Assembly: GCA_016935755.1 (NCBI GenBank)
Contig: JAFGQI010000049.1
Span: 1 to 64,000, forward strand
Length of the DNA stretch: 64,000 nt
Direction: 5' to 3'
Origin: Anaerolineales bacterium
GTDB taxonomy: Bacteria > Chloroflexota > Anaerolineae > Anaerolineales > UBA4823
In this document: positions 40,285-50,413 of the stretch, in pieces
Layout of the letters: each line of letters begins with the position of its first letter
Position numbering within the stretch: the stretch's first letter is position 1
Position numbers and translations under genes: made by a program
The notes under the pieces: generated by a model
Database searches by the model: none
What the model was told of the DNA's origin: nothing
The model's input: only the letters and a program-made list of their open reading frames with translations

Positions 40285-41613
40285 TTAATTCGGGAACATG
40301 CTCTCAAACAAAGCCGGGGCGTAGCGGGCGACCATCTCGGATGAGATGCCATTCTCCCGGCAAATCTCGGCGAACAGGTCGGCGCTGGGGCGCGTGAGGC
40401 GCGTCTGGGTCTCTACGTCCAGCCCCCACAGCCCAAAGCGCTGCGTCCAGCCGCGCTCCCATTCGAAGTTATCCACCAACGACCAGTGGAAGTACCCCTT
40501 CACCGGGAAGTTAAAATTGACCGCTTTCCAGACCTGGTGCAGGTGTTGGATGATGTAGCGCGGCCTCAGGCTGTCTTGCGAGTCTTCCACCCCGTTTTCG
40601 GTGATCAGGATGGGCAGTTCGAAACGCATGCCCCATTTGAGCGCCTTGAACAGCCCTTCGGGGTCATTGGCGATGAAACCCGTCTCGCTCAATTCGGCCT
40701 GGGGGTGGAAGGAGCGCTGCCCGAACATCTCCCCGGCTTTCAGCAGGTTGAAAGCCACATATTCCTGTGTATAGTAGTTGATGCCCAGAAAATCCTGGGT
40801 GCCCCGCGCCTCTGGGATATGCCTGGAGACGACTGGCAGGCGCAGCACACCGCTTACCAGGGCTTCGGGAAAGAGATCGTTGAACAGGCGCGACTGCATG
40901 CCGGCGGCAAACCGATCCAGCGGGGACCAGGTCTTTGACGGCAGCAGGCCGCGATACTGGAACGCCAGGCCCACCCTGGCAGTGGGCTGGATTTTGTGAA
41001 TGGCCTGGTATGCCAGGGCGTGGGCGCGGATCATGTTGACCGTCGCCCGGTACATCGCCCCCAGATCGGTTTTGCCGGGGGGAAAGACCCCCATGACATA
41101 GGCATTGGTCACCAGTACGTTTGGCTCGTTGATCGTCACCCACAGGTTGACATACTCGCGCAGCGCCTCGACCACCTTGTTGACGAAGGGGATGAAATAA
41201 TCAACCACTTTTTCATTTTCCCAGCCGCCCATTTCACTGAGCCAGAGCGGATCACTGAAATGGTGCAGTGTTACCAGCGGCGTCATGCCTCGCTCCGTCA
41301 GGCCGCGCATCATCTCGCGATAGCGATCCAGGGCGTTCTCATCCCAGCGGTCGGGGGCAGGTTGGATGCGGCTCCATTCGACCGACATGCGGTGGGCGTT
41401 ATGGCCGGCTTCGGCGGCGCGATCGAAATCCTCGCGCCAGCGCCCATTCCACCAATCGCAGGCCAGCCCGGACTTCTGACCCTGGATGATGCGGCCTTCT
41501 TCCTGTTCCCAGGCCCACCAGTTGTTGTTGGTATTGTTGCCCTCCACCTGGTGCGCTGCGGTGGCTGCACCCCACAGGAAGCCGCGTGGAAAATGAAAAG
41601 TTGCTTGCGCCAT
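40285..41613 (-). CDS. GH1 family beta-glycosidase
   Basis: A 442-residue cytoplasmic enzyme. It shows the GH1 N-terminal FPRGFLWGAATAAHQVEGN, acid/base Glu in WVTINEPNV, nucleophile Glu in LITENGVEDSQD and the C-terminal KGYFHWSLVDNFEWERGW. It hydrolyses beta-glucosides or beta-galactosides released from oligosaccharides; exact specificity cannot be read. It leads a two-gene unit with the acetyltransferase. A TATAAT on the minus strand (41652-41647) may be its -10 box. Confidence 0.93.
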   Translation of the reverse strand: MAQATFHFPRGFLWGAATAAHQVEGNNTNNNWWAWEQEEGRIIQGQKSGLACDWWNGRWREDFDRAAEAGHNAHRMSVEWSRIQPAPDRWDENALDRYREMMRGLTERGMTPLVTLHHFSDPLWLSEMGGWENEKVVDYFIPFVNKVVEALREYVNLWVTINEPNVLVTNAYVMGVFPPGKTDLGAMYRATVNMIRAHALAYQAIHKIQPTARVGLAFQYRGLLPSKTWSPLDRFAAGMQSRLFNDLFPEALVSGVLRLPVVSRHIPEARGTQDFLGINYYTQEYVAFNLLKAGEMFGQRSFHPQAELSETGFIANDPEGLFKALKWGMRFELPILITENGVEDSQDSLRPRYIIQHLHQVWKAVNFNFPVKGYFHWSLVDNFEWERGWTQRFGLWGLDVETQTRLTRPSADLFAEICRENGISSEMVARYAPALFESMFPN

Positions 41614-41700
41614 GGTTTGCTCCTCGAGATCCAGATTCTTCCCCGTAATTATAGCCCACCCTTTGCGCTGCGGCGTGAATTTGACCTGGTTGCTAAGAAA

Positions 41701-41742
41701 TTTGGGTATTTAGGCGGACTATACCCGTCCAAATACCACCAT
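41701..41742. repeat. Dispersed palindromic repeat, copy 2 (diverged)
   Basis: An imperfect inverted repeat, GGTATTTAGGCGG and CCGTCCAAATACC, around the centre ACTATAC. It shares framework with the copy at 10984-11026 (TTTGGG, TTT-GGCGG, loop with TA, CCG-CC-AAA, CAT at the end). It lies in the 186-base gap between the divergent glycosidase and thiolase genes. The remainder of that gap holds only the two genes' promoters. Confidence 0.6.
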
Positions 41743-41799
41743 CCATCTACTTTGTGGTATCCTATGGGTGTTTCACTTCAGGACAAGAAAGCAGGTCAT

Positions 41800-42936
41800 A
41801 TGAGCGAGGTATTTATTATTGCTGCTGTGCGCACTCCGGCGGGCATTGGAAAAGCCAACGGCGCCCTGGCTCCGTTGGCCCCAGTCGACTTAACCGCCAT
41901 GGTGATGGCGGAAGTGGTCCGGCGTGCCGGAGTTGAGCCGGGCCAGATCGAAGATGTTATCTGGGGTGTGGTCACTCCGGTGGGTGACCAGGGGGCTAAC
42001 CTGGCCCGACTGGGGGCGCTCAAGGCTGGCCTCCCCGCCCATGTGCCAGCCGTAACACTCAACCGGATGTGTGGTTCCAGCCAGCAGGCGGTTCATTTTG
42101 CCGCTCAGGCCATCCTGGCAGGGGACATGGATCTGATTGTGGCAGGTGGAACCGAGGTGATGTCGCACCAGCCGATTGGCGCGGATTACCCTGCACAATG
42201 GCCTGAAGATTTTCCATATCAACTGGTGCATCAGGGCGTCAGCGCGGAGATGATGGTTGACAAATGGTCTCTGACGCGCGAAGAGATGGATGATTTCGCT
42301 TATCAGAGCCACCTGCGCGCCATGCATGCGATTCAAAGCGGTTATTTTACCAGCCAGATCCTGCCGGTCAGGCGTCCGGATGGTGTGGTCGTGGCGATCG
42401 ATGAAGGTGTGCGCATGCCGCCAGACCGTGAGAAGATGAGGGCGCTCAGACCAGCCTTCAAGCCGGATGGGAAAATCACCGCCGCCAATGCCAGCCAGAT
42501 CAGCGATGGCTCAGCCGCGCTGCTGTTGGCTTCACCGCGGGCGGTGGGCCGCTACAACCTGACCCCCATGGCCTCCATATTTGCCCGCCAGGTGATCGGC
42601 TCGGATCCGGTCTTGATGCTGGATGGCCCCATCGCAGCCACGCAGCTTCTGCTGAAACGGGCGGGTTTGTCCCTCGAAGAGATAGATATTTTCGAGATCA
42701 ATGAGGCTTTTGCTTCGGTTCTGCTGGCCTGGGCCAGGGAGATGCACCTGTCTGATCTGGAACGGGTCAATCCCAATGGCGGGGCTATCGCTCTTGGACA
42801 TCCGGTTGGGGCGACGGGGGCGATGTTGATGACCCGGCTGGTGTATGAGCTGCAGCGCAGCGGGAAACGTTATGGATTGCAGGCCATGTGCACCGGCCAA
42901 GGCCAGGCTACGGCTACTATCATCGAACGCGTATGA
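41800..42936 (+). CDS. Thiolase (acetyl-CoA acyltransferase family)
   Basis: A 378-residue thiolase. The acyl-accepting Cys is in NRMCGSSQQAVHFAAQAI. NEAFA and GHPVGATGA contribute the conserved Asn/His, and the second active-site Cys is in AMCTGQGQATA, where CTG replaces the common CIGGG. It cleaves 3-ketoacyl-CoA to acyl-CoA plus acetyl-CoA, or condenses two acetyl-CoA. ATG 41800 gives the expected N-terminus SEVFIIAAVRTPAG. A continuous frame runs far upstream (to 40996) but is antisense to the glycosidase and unsupported. The stop overlaps folK by ATGA. Confidence 0.93.
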   Translation: MSEVFIIAAVRTPAGIGKANGALAPLAPVDLTAMVMAEVVRRAGVEPGQIEDVIWGVVTPVGDQGANLARLGALKAGLPAHVPAVTLNRMCGSSQQAVHFAAQAILAGDMDLIVAGGTEVMSHQPIGADYPAQWPEDFPYQLVHQGVSAEMMVDKWSLTREEMDDFAYQSHLRAMHAIQSGYFTSQILPVRRPDGVVVAIDEGVRMPPDREKMRALRPAFKPDGKITAANASQISDGSAALLLASPRAVGRYNLTPMASIFARQVIGSDPVLMLDGPIAATQLLLKRAGLSLEEIDIFEINEAFASVLLAWAREMHLSDLERVNPNGGAIALGHPVGATGAMLMTRLVYELQRSGKRYGLQAMCTGQGQATATIIERV

Positions 42937-43430
42937 GTTCGCGCCCATATCTGGCCTTAGGGAGCAACCTGGGCGACCGGGCTGCTAATCTGCAGGCGGC
43001 TTTGTCTGGCATGCCTCCAGATGTGCGCGTTTTAGCCAGTTCCCCTGTCTATGAAACGCCCCCCTGGGGAGTTCTCGACCAGCCGGCCTTTCTAAACCAG
43101 GCTGCATGGGTGGAAACGGATCTTTCACCACGCCAACTGCTGGTTTTTCTCAAGGAACTTGAACGAAAACTCGGCCGGTCGAAGACAGTGCGCTATGGGC
43201 CGCGCCAGATCGATCTGGATATTCTGTTTTTTGATGACCTGATCCTGGAAGCAAATGATCTGGTCATCCCGCATCCCCGTCTGGCGGAGCGGGCTTTTGT
43301 GCTGGCGCCGCTGGCTGATCTGGCCCCAGACCTGGTACACCCGCTCCTGGGGAAAACCGTGCGGCAATTATTGGCCCTGGCAGACTGCACAGGCGTTGAA
43401 CTGTACCATCCAGGCCAATCGCTTCCTTAA
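42933..43430 (+). CDS. folK: 2-amino-4-hydroxy-6-hydroxymethyldihydropteridine diphosphokinase (HPPK)
   Basis: A 165-residue enzyme of folate synthesis that pyrophosphorylates the pterin alcohol with ATP. The pattern YLALGSNLGDRAANLQAAL, VYETPPWGVLDQPAFLNQ and the ATP-binding RYGPRQIDLDILFFDD plus PHPRLAERAFVLAPLADLAP are diagnostic. ATG 42933 overlaps the thiolase stop by four bases (ATGA). The next gene, folP, performs the following step. Confidence 0.95.
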   Translation: MSSRPYLALGSNLGDRAANLQAALSGMPPDVRVLASSPVYETPPWGVLDQPAFLNQAAWVETDLSPRQLLVFLKELERKLGRSKTVRYGPRQIDLDILFFDDLILEANDLVIPHPRLAERAFVLAPLADLAPDLVHPLLGKTVRQLLALADCTGVELYHPGQSLP

Positions 43431-43542
43431 TAGCTGATAAATTTTTCTGGCGCCTGGATATTCTCGGGTAGAATCTATGCGCCAGCCATCGGTCATGTCC
43501 TTGCGATATGACCGGTGAAATGTCTGTCACATGAGGCAATCT

Positions 43543-44439
43543 ATGCCATTCAAACCACTGACCATCGGTCAACGTTCCTTTGCCTGGGGCGACCGCACCT
43601 ACGTAATGGGCATTATAAACCTCACCCCGGATAGCTTCTCGGGCGATGGGCTGCTGGTCTCTGAGCTGTCGGTTGCCCAGCTGGTGGAATCGGCGGTGGT
43701 ACAGGCGCGGCAGTTCGCCTCGGGTGGGGCCGATATTCTGGACGTGGGTGGCGAGAGCACGCGCCCGGGTGCGCAGCCGGTGAGCGCTAAACAGGAGCTT
43801 GAACGGGTGATCCCGGTGATCCAGGCGCTGCTGGCTGAGTTTGAGCTGCCTGTTTCGGTAGATACTTATAAGGCCGCGATTGCTGAAGCTGCCCTGCAAG
43901 CCGGGGCGCACATGGTGAACGATGTGTGGGGTTTCCGCGCCGACCCAGAACTGGCTGGGGTGGTGGCTCGCTATCAGGTACCCGTGATCCTGATGCACAA
44001 CCGCAGTTCCTGGGTGCATGCTGAGATCAAAGAACACCTCGGCGGGCACTATGTGGGGATGGCTTACGATAACTTGCTGGAAGATATTTGCCGCGAGCTT
44101 TTGGAAAGCGTGGCGCTGGCTCATGCGGCGGGCATCCCGGATGAGGCGATTATCCTGGACCCTGGGATTGGTTTTGGCAAGACAGTGGAACAGAACCTGG
44201 AGCTGGTTGACCGGCTCGGTGAAATCCGGGCCTTAGGCTACCCGGTGCTCCTGGGGCCTTCGCGCAAGTCGTTTATCGGTTATACCCTGGACGCGCCGCC
44301 CAATCAGCGCCTGGAAGGGACCGCGGCCGCTGTGGCGGTTGGCATTGCGCGCGGCGCGGATATTGTGCGCGTTCATGATGTGGAATATATGGTGCGTGTG
44401 GCGCGCATGACGGATGCGATCGTGCGCCGCAATTCATAG
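43543..44439 (+). CDS. folP: Dihydropteroate synthase
   Basis: A 298-residue TIM-barrel enzyme that joins the pterin diphosphate to p-aminobenzoate. Conserved blocks are YVMGIINLTPDSFSGDG, ADILDVGGESTRPGAQPVS, PVSVDTYKAAIAEAAL, ILDPGIGFGKTVEQN and LLGPSRKSFIG. Two in-frame ATGs exist; 43543 follows GAGG at proper spacing and is preferred over 43531. A TAGAAT box near 43470 suggests a promoter of its own. It follows folK by 112 bases. Confidence 0.95.
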   Translation: MPFKPLTIGQRSFAWGDRTYVMGIINLTPDSFSGDGLLVSELSVAQLVESAVVQARQFASGGADILDVGGESTRPGAQPVSAKQELERVIPVIQALLAEFELPVSVDTYKAAIAEAALQAGAHMVNDVWGFRADPELAGVVARYQVPVILMHNRSSWVHAEIKEHLGGHYVGMAYDNLLEDICRELLESVALAHAAGIPDEAIILDPGIGFGKTVEQNLELVDRLGEIRALGYPVLLGPSRKSFIGYTLDAPPNQRLEGTAAAVAVGIARGADIVRVHDVEYMVRVARMTDAIVRRNS

Positions 44440-44484
44440 AAGTACGACAGATTTTGTTGTGACCTTATTTTTATGGAGGAAGTG

Positions 44485-47190
44485 ATGCAAATAGATTTAT
44501 TTCAAGCTCGCAGTTTGCTGAGAACCACCCATCGTCATTATGTTTATTATCGTCTGGCCCGTCTGGAAGAGCTGGGTTTGGCGCGTCTGGAGCGTTTACC
44601 GTTTTCGATCCGGATCATGCTTGAGTCGGTGCTGCGCCAGTGCAATGAAGATGAAATCACCCGCCAGGATGTGATCAACCTGGCAGCCTGGCAGCCGCGC
44701 CCTGCTGAACGGCCATCCCTGCCTTACCGCCCGGCGCGAGTGATTATGCAGGACTTTACCGGCGTACCAGCTGTGGTTGACCTGGCAGCCATGCGCGCTG
44801 CCATGGCCCGGCTGGGCGGCGATCCGAAGAAGATCAACCCCCTGGTGCCGGTAGATCTGGTGATTGATCACTCCGTGCAGGTAGACTTTTTCGCCAGCCC
44901 AGACGCCCTGAGGCGCAACGCGGAGTTGGAGTTCCAGCGCAACCGCGAGCGCTATGAGTTCCTGCGTTGGGGACAGAAGGCTTTTGATAATTTTCGCGTG
45001 GTGCCCCCTGCCACTGGCATTGTCCATCAGGTCAACCTGGAATACCTGGCTGCCGTGGTGATGGGCGTTGAAGAAGATGGCGAGTGGCTGGCTTACCCGG
45101 ACACTCTGGTTGGCACAGATTCACATACCACCATGATCAATGGCTTGGGAGTGCTGGGGTGGGGCGTCGGCGGGATCGAGGCTGAAGCCGCCATGTTGGG
45201 GCAGCCCATCGACATGGTCACCCCCGAGGTGATTGGTTTCAAGCTGTATGGCGAACTGCGGGAAGGCGTTACAGCCACAGACCTGACCCTGACGGTCACA
45301 CAGATGCTGCGTAAAAAGGGCGTGGTGGAGAAATTCGTCGAATTTTTCGGCCCCGGTCTGGATCATATGCCGCTGCCTGATCGGGCTACGATTGCCAATA
45401 TGGCGCCTGAATATGGGGCGACGATGGGTTTCTTCCCAGTAGATGAGGAGACTATACGCTACCTGCGCCTGACTGGGCGGTCGCCTGAACTGGTTGAACG
45501 GGTGGAGTATTATTGCAAGGAGCAGGGTTTGTTTCGTACAGCCTCGACGCCTGATCCCGAATTTACTGATACTCTGGAGCTGGATCTGGGCACAGTCGAA
45601 CCCAGCCTGGCTGGGCCAAAACGCCCCCAGGATCGTCTGCCGTTGCGAGATGTGCAGCGCTCGTTCCGCCAGGCGCTGAGCGCCCCCATCAAGGAGCGCG
45701 GCTATGAGCTGTCTGAAGCGCAGCTGCAGAGCAAATATATGCTGGGATCGAATGGCAGCAGCTTAGAGATGACCCACGGCGCAGTGGTGATCGCTGCAAT
45801 CACCTCCTGCACCAATACTTCGAACCCTTATGTGATGATCGCTGCCGGGCTGGTGGCGAAGAAAGCTCTTGAGCGTGGGCTGAAGGTGAAGCCCTATGTG
45901 AAAACCAGCCTGGCCCCTGGCTCGCGGGTGGTGACGGCATATCTGGAAAAAGCCGGCTTGTTGGAACCACTGGCGCGGCTGGGCTTCAATGTGGTTGGGT
46001 TTGGCTGCACCACCTGTATCGGCAACTCTGGCCCACTGCCCAATGAAGTGGTAAAGGCGATTACCAGCGCCGACCTGGTCGCTGCGGCAGTGCTTTCCGG
46101 CAATCGAAACTTTGAGGGGCGGGTGCATCCTTACGTGCGCGCCAATTTCCTGGCCTCGCCGCCCCTGGTGGTAGCTTATGCCCTGGCTGGCTCGGTGGAT
46201 GTTGACCTGGCAAATCAGCCTTTGGGCCTGGACCAGCAGGGCAATCCCGTCTATTTGCGTGATATCTGGCCCTCAAATGAAGAAGTGCGCCAGGCGGTTG
46301 AACAGACTGTCCAACCTGAAATGTTTGCTGAAAAGTATGCGGATGTGTTCTCGGGCAATCCCACCTGGAACGCCATCCAGGCTGGCGAGTCAGAACTCTA
46401 CCCATGGGATCCGGGTTCGACTTATATCCAGGAACCCCCCTTCTTTGCTGATCTCGGCCAGGAGGCGCCGCCCGTCCAGGAGATTCGCGGCGCGAGAGCC
46501 CTGGCAGTGCTGGGCGATTCAATCACCACCGATCATATTTCTCCGGCGGGTTCCTTCTCTCCAGATAGCCCGGCAGGCCAATACCTGGTAGAGCGCGGTG
46601 TGGCAGCCCGTGATTTCAATTCTTACGGCTCCCGGCGCGGCAATGATCGCGTGATGACACGCGGCACCTTTGCCAATATTCGTCTGAAGAACCGCCTGGT
46701 TCCCGGGGTAGAAGGTGGAGTGACCCTGCACTTCCCGGATGGCGAGCAGATGAGCATCTATGAAGCAGCGATGAGGTATCGCGCCGATGGGGTGCCGCTG
46801 ATCGTGTTGGCAGGCAAGGAATATGGCACTGGCTCCAGCCGGGATTGGGCTGCCAAGGGCACCACCCTCTTGGGGGTGCGGGCGGTCATTGCCGAGTCGT
46901 TCGAGCGTATTCATCGCTCCAACCTGGTGGGCATGGGGGTGCTGCCTCTGCAGTTCAAGCAGGGCGAAAATGTTGACAGCCTGGGCTTAACCGGCAGGGA
47001 GGTCTTTACGATTGAAGGCCTGGATGACCAGGTTGTCCCGAAGAGTGAAGTGACTGTGCGCGTCCTGCGTGAAGATGGCAGCCAGCTTTTCATCCAGGCG
47101 ATCGCTCGCCTGGATACTCCCATTGAAATAAACTATTACCGCAATGGCGGCATCCTGCACACTGTGCTGCGCGATATGCTGGCAGGCTAA
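44485..47190 (+). CDS. acnA: Aconitate hydratase, AcnA/IRP1 type
   Basis: A 901-residue cytosolic aconitase that isomerises citrate to isocitrate. The [4Fe-4S] ligands are in [12 protein letters not shown] and [13 protein letters not shown]. The C-terminal swivel domain has [30 protein letters not shown] and the active-site [10 protein letters not shown]. Length is as usual for AcnA. ATG 44485 follows GGAGGAAGTG directly; the ATG at 44473 lies within that stretch and lacks its own site. It is followed by an intrinsic terminator. Confidence 0.96.
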   Translation: MQIDLFQARSLLRTTHRHYVYYRLARLEELGLARLERLPFSIRIMLESVLRQCNEDEITRQDVINLAAWQPRPAERPSLPYRPARVIMQDFTGVPAVVDLAAMRAAMARLGGDPKKINPLVPVDLVIDHSVQVDFFASPDALRRNAELEFQRNRERYEFLRWGQKAFDNFRVVPPATGIVHQVNLEYLAAVVMGVEEDGEWLAYPDTLVGTDSHTTMINGLGVLGWGVGGIEAEAAMLGQPIDMVTPEVIGFKLYGELREGVTATDLTLTVTQMLRKKGVVEKFVEFFGPGLDHMPLPDRATIANMAPEYGATMGFFPVDEETIRYLRLTGRSPELVERVEYYCKEQGLFRTASTPDPEFTDTLELDLGTVEPSLAGPKRPQDRLPLRDVQRSFRQALSAPIKERGYELSEAQLQSKYMLGSNGSSLEMTHGAVVIAAITSCTNTSNPYVMIAAGLVAKKALERGLKVKPYVKTSLAPGSRVVTAYLEKAGLLEPLARLGFNVVGFGCTTCIGNSGPLPNEVVKAITSADLVAAAVLSGNRNFEGRVHPYVRANFLASPPLVVAYALAGSVDVDLANQPLGLDQQGNPVYLRDIWPSNEEVRQAVEQTVQPEMFAEKYADVFSGNPTWNAIQAGESELYPWDPGSTYIQEPPFFADLGQEAPPVQEIRGARALAVLGDSITTDHISPAGSFSPDSPAGQYLVERGVAARDFNSYGSRRGNDRVMTRGTFANIRLKNRLVPGVEGGVTLHFPDGEQMSIYEAAMRYRADGVPLIVLAGKEYGTGSSRDWAAKGTTLLGVRAVIAESFERIHRSNLVGMGVLPLQFKQGENVDSLGLTGREVFTIEGLDDQVVPKSEVTVRVLREDGSQLFIQAIARLDTPIEINYYRNGGILHTVLRDMLAG

Positions 47191-47207
47191 CCTGGATTAA
47201 AAACTTG

Positions 47208-47238
47208 AAGGGCAGCTTACGGGCTGCCCTTCTTTTTT
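47208..47238 (+). terminator. Rho-independent terminator of acnA
   Basis: AAGGGCAGC (47208-47216) and GCTGCCCTT (47223-47231) form a nine-base-pair stem with a six-base loop, followed by TTCTTTTTT. It starts 18 bases after the stop codon. Confidence 0.88.
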
Positions 47239-47256
47239 GGGAGGGAGAGCTATTGT

Positions 47257-48129
47257 TCACTCCTGTATCTGCTCGGTCTCTTCTTCAGCTGGTTTGATCT
47301 CCTCAGCAGGAGACTGTTGATCCTTCTTTTGGTCACCCTCGTTCACCAGCCCCCACCCCTGGGTGAACAGACCAAGTTGGGCGATTGCCATCCAACCGAG
47401 AAATAAGGATAACCCCCAGGCGATGGCATCTGCCATCCCAGGAATGATATCTCTCCAGCCGTTCAACTGCTTTTGCACCGTCTCTACCGAGGCCTGGTAC
47501 TGCTCAACGACTTCGCCCGCCTGGGTGATGCTCTCCTCGATCTGGCGGATGGAATCTACCATCAGCGCCAGGTCCACCTGGATGCTCTGCAGGTTTTTTC
47601 GAGTGTCCGTCAGGCTTTTGCCAATATCATCAAACGATACAGGCAGGTTATCCAGGCTGGTTGAGACATTCCCCAGGGAGGCATTGAGTGGCATCTCGGG
47701 ATTGTAGTTAATCCCTGGCAGGAAGTTGAGCGCCTCCAGCAGCGAGTCGATCACCCTGGCGCTTTCCTGAGCCGCTTGCAGCGAGGCCTGAGTAGCCTGT
47801 ACGGTTGCAGGAAAATCTTGATCCATCAGCTGCACCACCGTAGTCACCATTGGCTCGCTGGATTTCAATGTTTTTGCGGTGGTGTCGAGGGTTCCCTGCA
47901 AGGCGCGGATGCTCTCTACCGCTACCTCCAGCGATTCCTGGGTGACCATCAGCCCCTGGGCCGTGGTCGCCAGGGTGCTGCTGACCAGGTCGACCCCTGA
48001 GGACAGGGTCATTTCAGCGGCCGGTTTTATCCGCCAGGTCAGCACCAGCCCGGTGATGCTGAATACCAGGCCTCCAAAGGCTGCCAGGATGAGCAAAAGT
48101 CCAATCATACGCCTGGTGATGATATTCAT
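47257..48129 (-). CDS. Membrane-anchored coiled-coil protein of unknown function
   Basis: A 290-residue protein that I do not recognise. It has a membrane helix at residues 8-28 (GLLLILAAFGGLVFSITGLVL), about 190 residues of heptad-like helix rich in Q, S, T, V and L (LVSSTLATTAQGLMVTQESL, IRQIEESITQAGEVVEQYQA), a second helix near 235-258 and an acidic tail ending EEETEQIQE. The layout suggests a periplasmic or external coiled coil held by two anchors. The start 48129 has AGGAG at good spacing; a longer frame to 48174 lacks one. Its 3' end faces the acnA terminator. Confidence 0.65.
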   Translation of the reverse strand: MNIITRRMIGLLLILAAFGGLVFSITGLVLTWRIKPAAEMTLSSGVDLVSSTLATTAQGLMVTQESLEVAVESIRALQGTLDTTAKTLKSSEPMVTTVVQLMDQDFPATVQATQASLQAAQESARVIDSLLEALNFLPGINYNPEMPLNASLGNVSTSLDNLPVSFDDIGKSLTDTRKNLQSIQVDLALMVDSIRQIEESITQAGEVVEQYQASVETVQKQLNGWRDIIPGMADAIAWGLSLFLGWMAIAQLGLFTQGWGLVNEGDQKKDQQSPAEEIKPAEEETEQIQE

Positions 48130-48262
48130 GAGAACTCCTGATCCACTAACCATCGCTAGATTTGTGTATGGCAAGATTGTACCATTCCATCATCACAATC
48201 TCCTCGCCAGATCAGGGCCTACCGACCGTTTTTTGACTCAATTGCCCTGTAGTTGTTCTTGC

Positions 48263-48268
48263 TATAAT
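48263..48268 (+). promoter_or_regulatory. Possible -10 box ahead of surE
   Basis: TATAAT at 48263-48268, about 60 bases before the surE start; a second TATAAT lies at 48290-48295. Neither has a convincing -35 partner, so which is used is unknown. Confidence 0.35.
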
Positions 48269-48329
48269 GAGTTGAGGCTGTCTTGGGTTTATAATACTTC
48301 TCTATTCTTGAAATCCGGGAAAACAGAAG

Positions 48330-49133
48330 ATGGCTCATATATTGGTAACAAATGATGATGGCGTCACCGCGCCAGGCTTGCTGGCGCTGGCGCTCGAAAT
48401 GCGAAAGTTAGGCCAGGTGACGGTCCTGGCGCCGGATCATAACTGGTCTGCCTCTGGGCATGTGAAAACCATGCATCGCCCTCTGCGTGTAAAGGAAATG
48501 CAGCTCTTGGATGGCAGCCTGGCGCTGGCCAGCGATGGCGCTCCTTCTGACTGTGTGGCCCTGGCAATGCTCGGCCTGCTGCCAGAGAAGGTGGATATCG
48601 TTGTATCTGGCATCAACCCCAACGCCAATCTGGGGCATGATGTCACTTACTCCGGAACGGTTACCGCCGCGATGGAAGCTTCTATCTGGGGCTTGCCAGG
48701 GATAGCAGTATCGCTCAATTCGCCTGAAAACCACCACGGGGCGCTGGATTACGGCCCGGCTGCCAGGGTAGCACACCGGGTTGTCAGGACAGTGATCAAA
48801 AACGGCTTGCCAGGCGGTGTTTTGTTGAATGTAAATGTCCCCTATCTGCCTGATGAGCAGATCAATGGCATCCGCATCACCCGCCAGGGTCTGCGGGTCT
48901 ACCGGGACCGGCTGGATGAACGCGTGGATCCCCGCGGTCGTCCTTACTATTGGATTGGCGGCGATGCGCCGACCGGTGTGGTTGAGCAGGGTACCGATTT
49001 TGGCGCTCTGGCTGAGGGTGCAGTTTCGATTACCCCGCTGCACCTGGATTTAACGGCTTACCAGGCGCTGGAATTCCTGAGCGGGTGGCAGTTTTCGGAG
49101 GATGGCGGGAGAAACTCACTCAAGGGAGGTTGA
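48330..49133 (+). CDS. surE: 5'-nucleotidase SurE
   Basis: A 267-residue metal-dependent phosphatase of survival protein E type. The active-site pair of Asp is in ILVTNDDGVTAPGL, with metal ligands in APDHNWSASGHVK and VSGINPNANLGHDVTYSGTV. It dephosphorylates nucleoside 5'- and 3'-monophosphates in stationary phase or during nucleotide salvage. The 3' end overlaps the convergent DUF3048 gene by 14 bases. Confidence 0.93.
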   Translation: MAHILVTNDDGVTAPGLLALALEMRKLGQVTVLAPDHNWSASGHVKTMHRPLRVKEMQLLDGSLALASDGAPSDCVALAMLGLLPEKVDIVVSGINPNANLGHDVTYSGTVTAAMEASIWGLPGIAVSLNSPENHHGALDYGPAARVAHRVVRTVIKNGLPGGVLLNVNVPYLPDEQINGIRITRQGLRVYRDRLDERVDPRGRPYYWIGGDAPTGVVEQGTDFGALAEGAVSITPLHLDLTAYQALEFLSGWQFSEDGGRNSLKGG

Positions 49134-50370
49134 GGTTAAAGAAAAACTTCCAGGTTTTTCCATCTACCTCATGGGTGGAGGTGTCGCACAGCACCTCAAA
49201 CCAGACATTGCCAGGCTTGAGTGGGTAGGGCTTTTCGGTAGGGAAGGTAAGTGTTAAAAGCTGCTCAAGAACGGTGCGCGACCAGGTAATTTCGAATATC
49301 TTTCCATCGCGCAGAGCATATGCTGGACCTTGCTGCTCCAGGTCAATGCTGTAAATAACCGTGGAATTGGATTGGAACCAGTAGCTGGTTGGCACCATCA
49401 GGATAACCAGGTTGTCGGCGGCCACGCGCTCCCCGGTCAGGCTGTCGAACAGGGGCTGGTAGGTTTCCTCGCCCGCTGTGTACGCCTCGGTTTCCTGAGA
49501 GCGCAAATAGCGCTGGCTGGCTGGATCATACTCCCACAGATGGTAGGAATCATTAGAATAGCGGATGGCTACCTGATCGGCAAACCCTCCCCCTGTGGTG
49601 ATGTAAGTTCTGGCTTCGAAGCGCAGACCGCTCAGGTCCTGGCGCTCATTGCTCGTGCCCCGGTTGGTGACATACAGGCTCAGCTCGTGGGTATCGGTGA
49701 AGAGGTTGTTGTAGTCGTTATCAGAGCCGATCCGGCACATCGGCGGGCAGTTATCTGGCTTCTGGATCACCATGAGATTCTTGATATCTGACTCAAGCAG
49801 GCCATCCATGATGCGATCATCGGCAAATCCAAAAGCAAAAACCGATTTATACATATTGACCACGTGCCAGTCGAAGGGCCTGGCTGAACGGATTGGCCCC
49901 ACCTGGCTGGCATCCTGACCATAAAAGATACCGATAAAGCGGGTCAGCCCGTCTTCCAGGAAATATTCGTAGATGTGATCGGCGCGAGTCAGACCCCACT
50001 GCGGGCGGAGGCTGCGGGGAAAATTGCTGATCTTGACCAGCATGGGCCGGCGCTCGAGCAGCGCCGGGTCAGAGACAGCCAGGCCGGTGAGGGGATTAAT
50101 CCCGGGGGGAAAATCCTGCGGCCCGTAGCCAAAACCGGACATTTCAGTCGCCGGGAAGGATGTTTCTGTGGGAAGAGGTGTGCTGCTTGGACGCAGCGTG
50201 AAAGTGACCGCAGTGGCTGTAGGCGCGCTGGTGACCACCTCGTAAACAGGCATGGGGGTCTCGAGGGGAGCAGGCGCGGCAGGCTGTGCTGGCGTCTCAC
50301 CAGCACAGCCTGCCAGCGCCAGGATGGCGCAGGCAAGTGCAGCCAGCCGCTTCAGATTGTGATTCTTCAT
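49120..50370 (-). CDS. DUF3048 lipoprotein, copy 2
   Basis: A 416-residue predicted lipoprotein (lipobox LALAGC near residue 22) with a Pro/Thr/Ala-rich linker, then DUF3048: INPLTGLAVSDPALLERRPM, GLTRADHIYEYFLEDGLTRF, GPIRSARPFDWHVVNMYKSV and a C-terminal domain ending with WFEVL. DUF3048 proteins (YerB-like) have no settled function. It is a paralogue of the gene directly upstream; the two share block order throughout. A GTG nine bases earlier (50379) follows AGGAGG and is an alternative start. Confidence 0.8.
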   Translation of the reverse strand: MKNHNLKRLAALACAILALAGCAGETPAQPAAPAPLETPMPVYEVVTSAPTATAVTFTLRPSSTPLPTETSFPATEMSGFGYGPQDFPPGINPLTGLAVSDPALLERRPMLVKISNFPRSLRPQWGLTRADHIYEYFLEDGLTRFIGIFYGQDASQVGPIRSARPFDWHVVNMYKSVFAFGFADDRIMDGLLESDIKNLMVIQKPDNCPPMCRIGSDNDYNNLFTDTHELSLYVTNRGTSNERQDLSGLRFEARTYITTGGGFADQVAIRYSNDSYHLWEYDPASQRYLRSQETEAYTAGEETYQPLFDSLTGERVAADNLVILMVPTSYWFQSNSTVIYSIDLEQQGPAYALRDGKIFEITWSRTVLEQLLTLTFPTEKPYPLKPGNVWFEVLCDTSTHEVDGKTWKFFFNLNLP

Positions 50371-50413
50371 TTTTATCACCCTGATTTTCCTCCTGGCTGG
50401 CGAAGCGCCTGAT

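Noticed and set aside
40996-41799. Long upstream in-frame extension of the thiolase frame
   Set aside because: It is antisense to the GH1 glycosidase, which has full family motifs, and the thiolase N-terminus begins cleanly at 41800.
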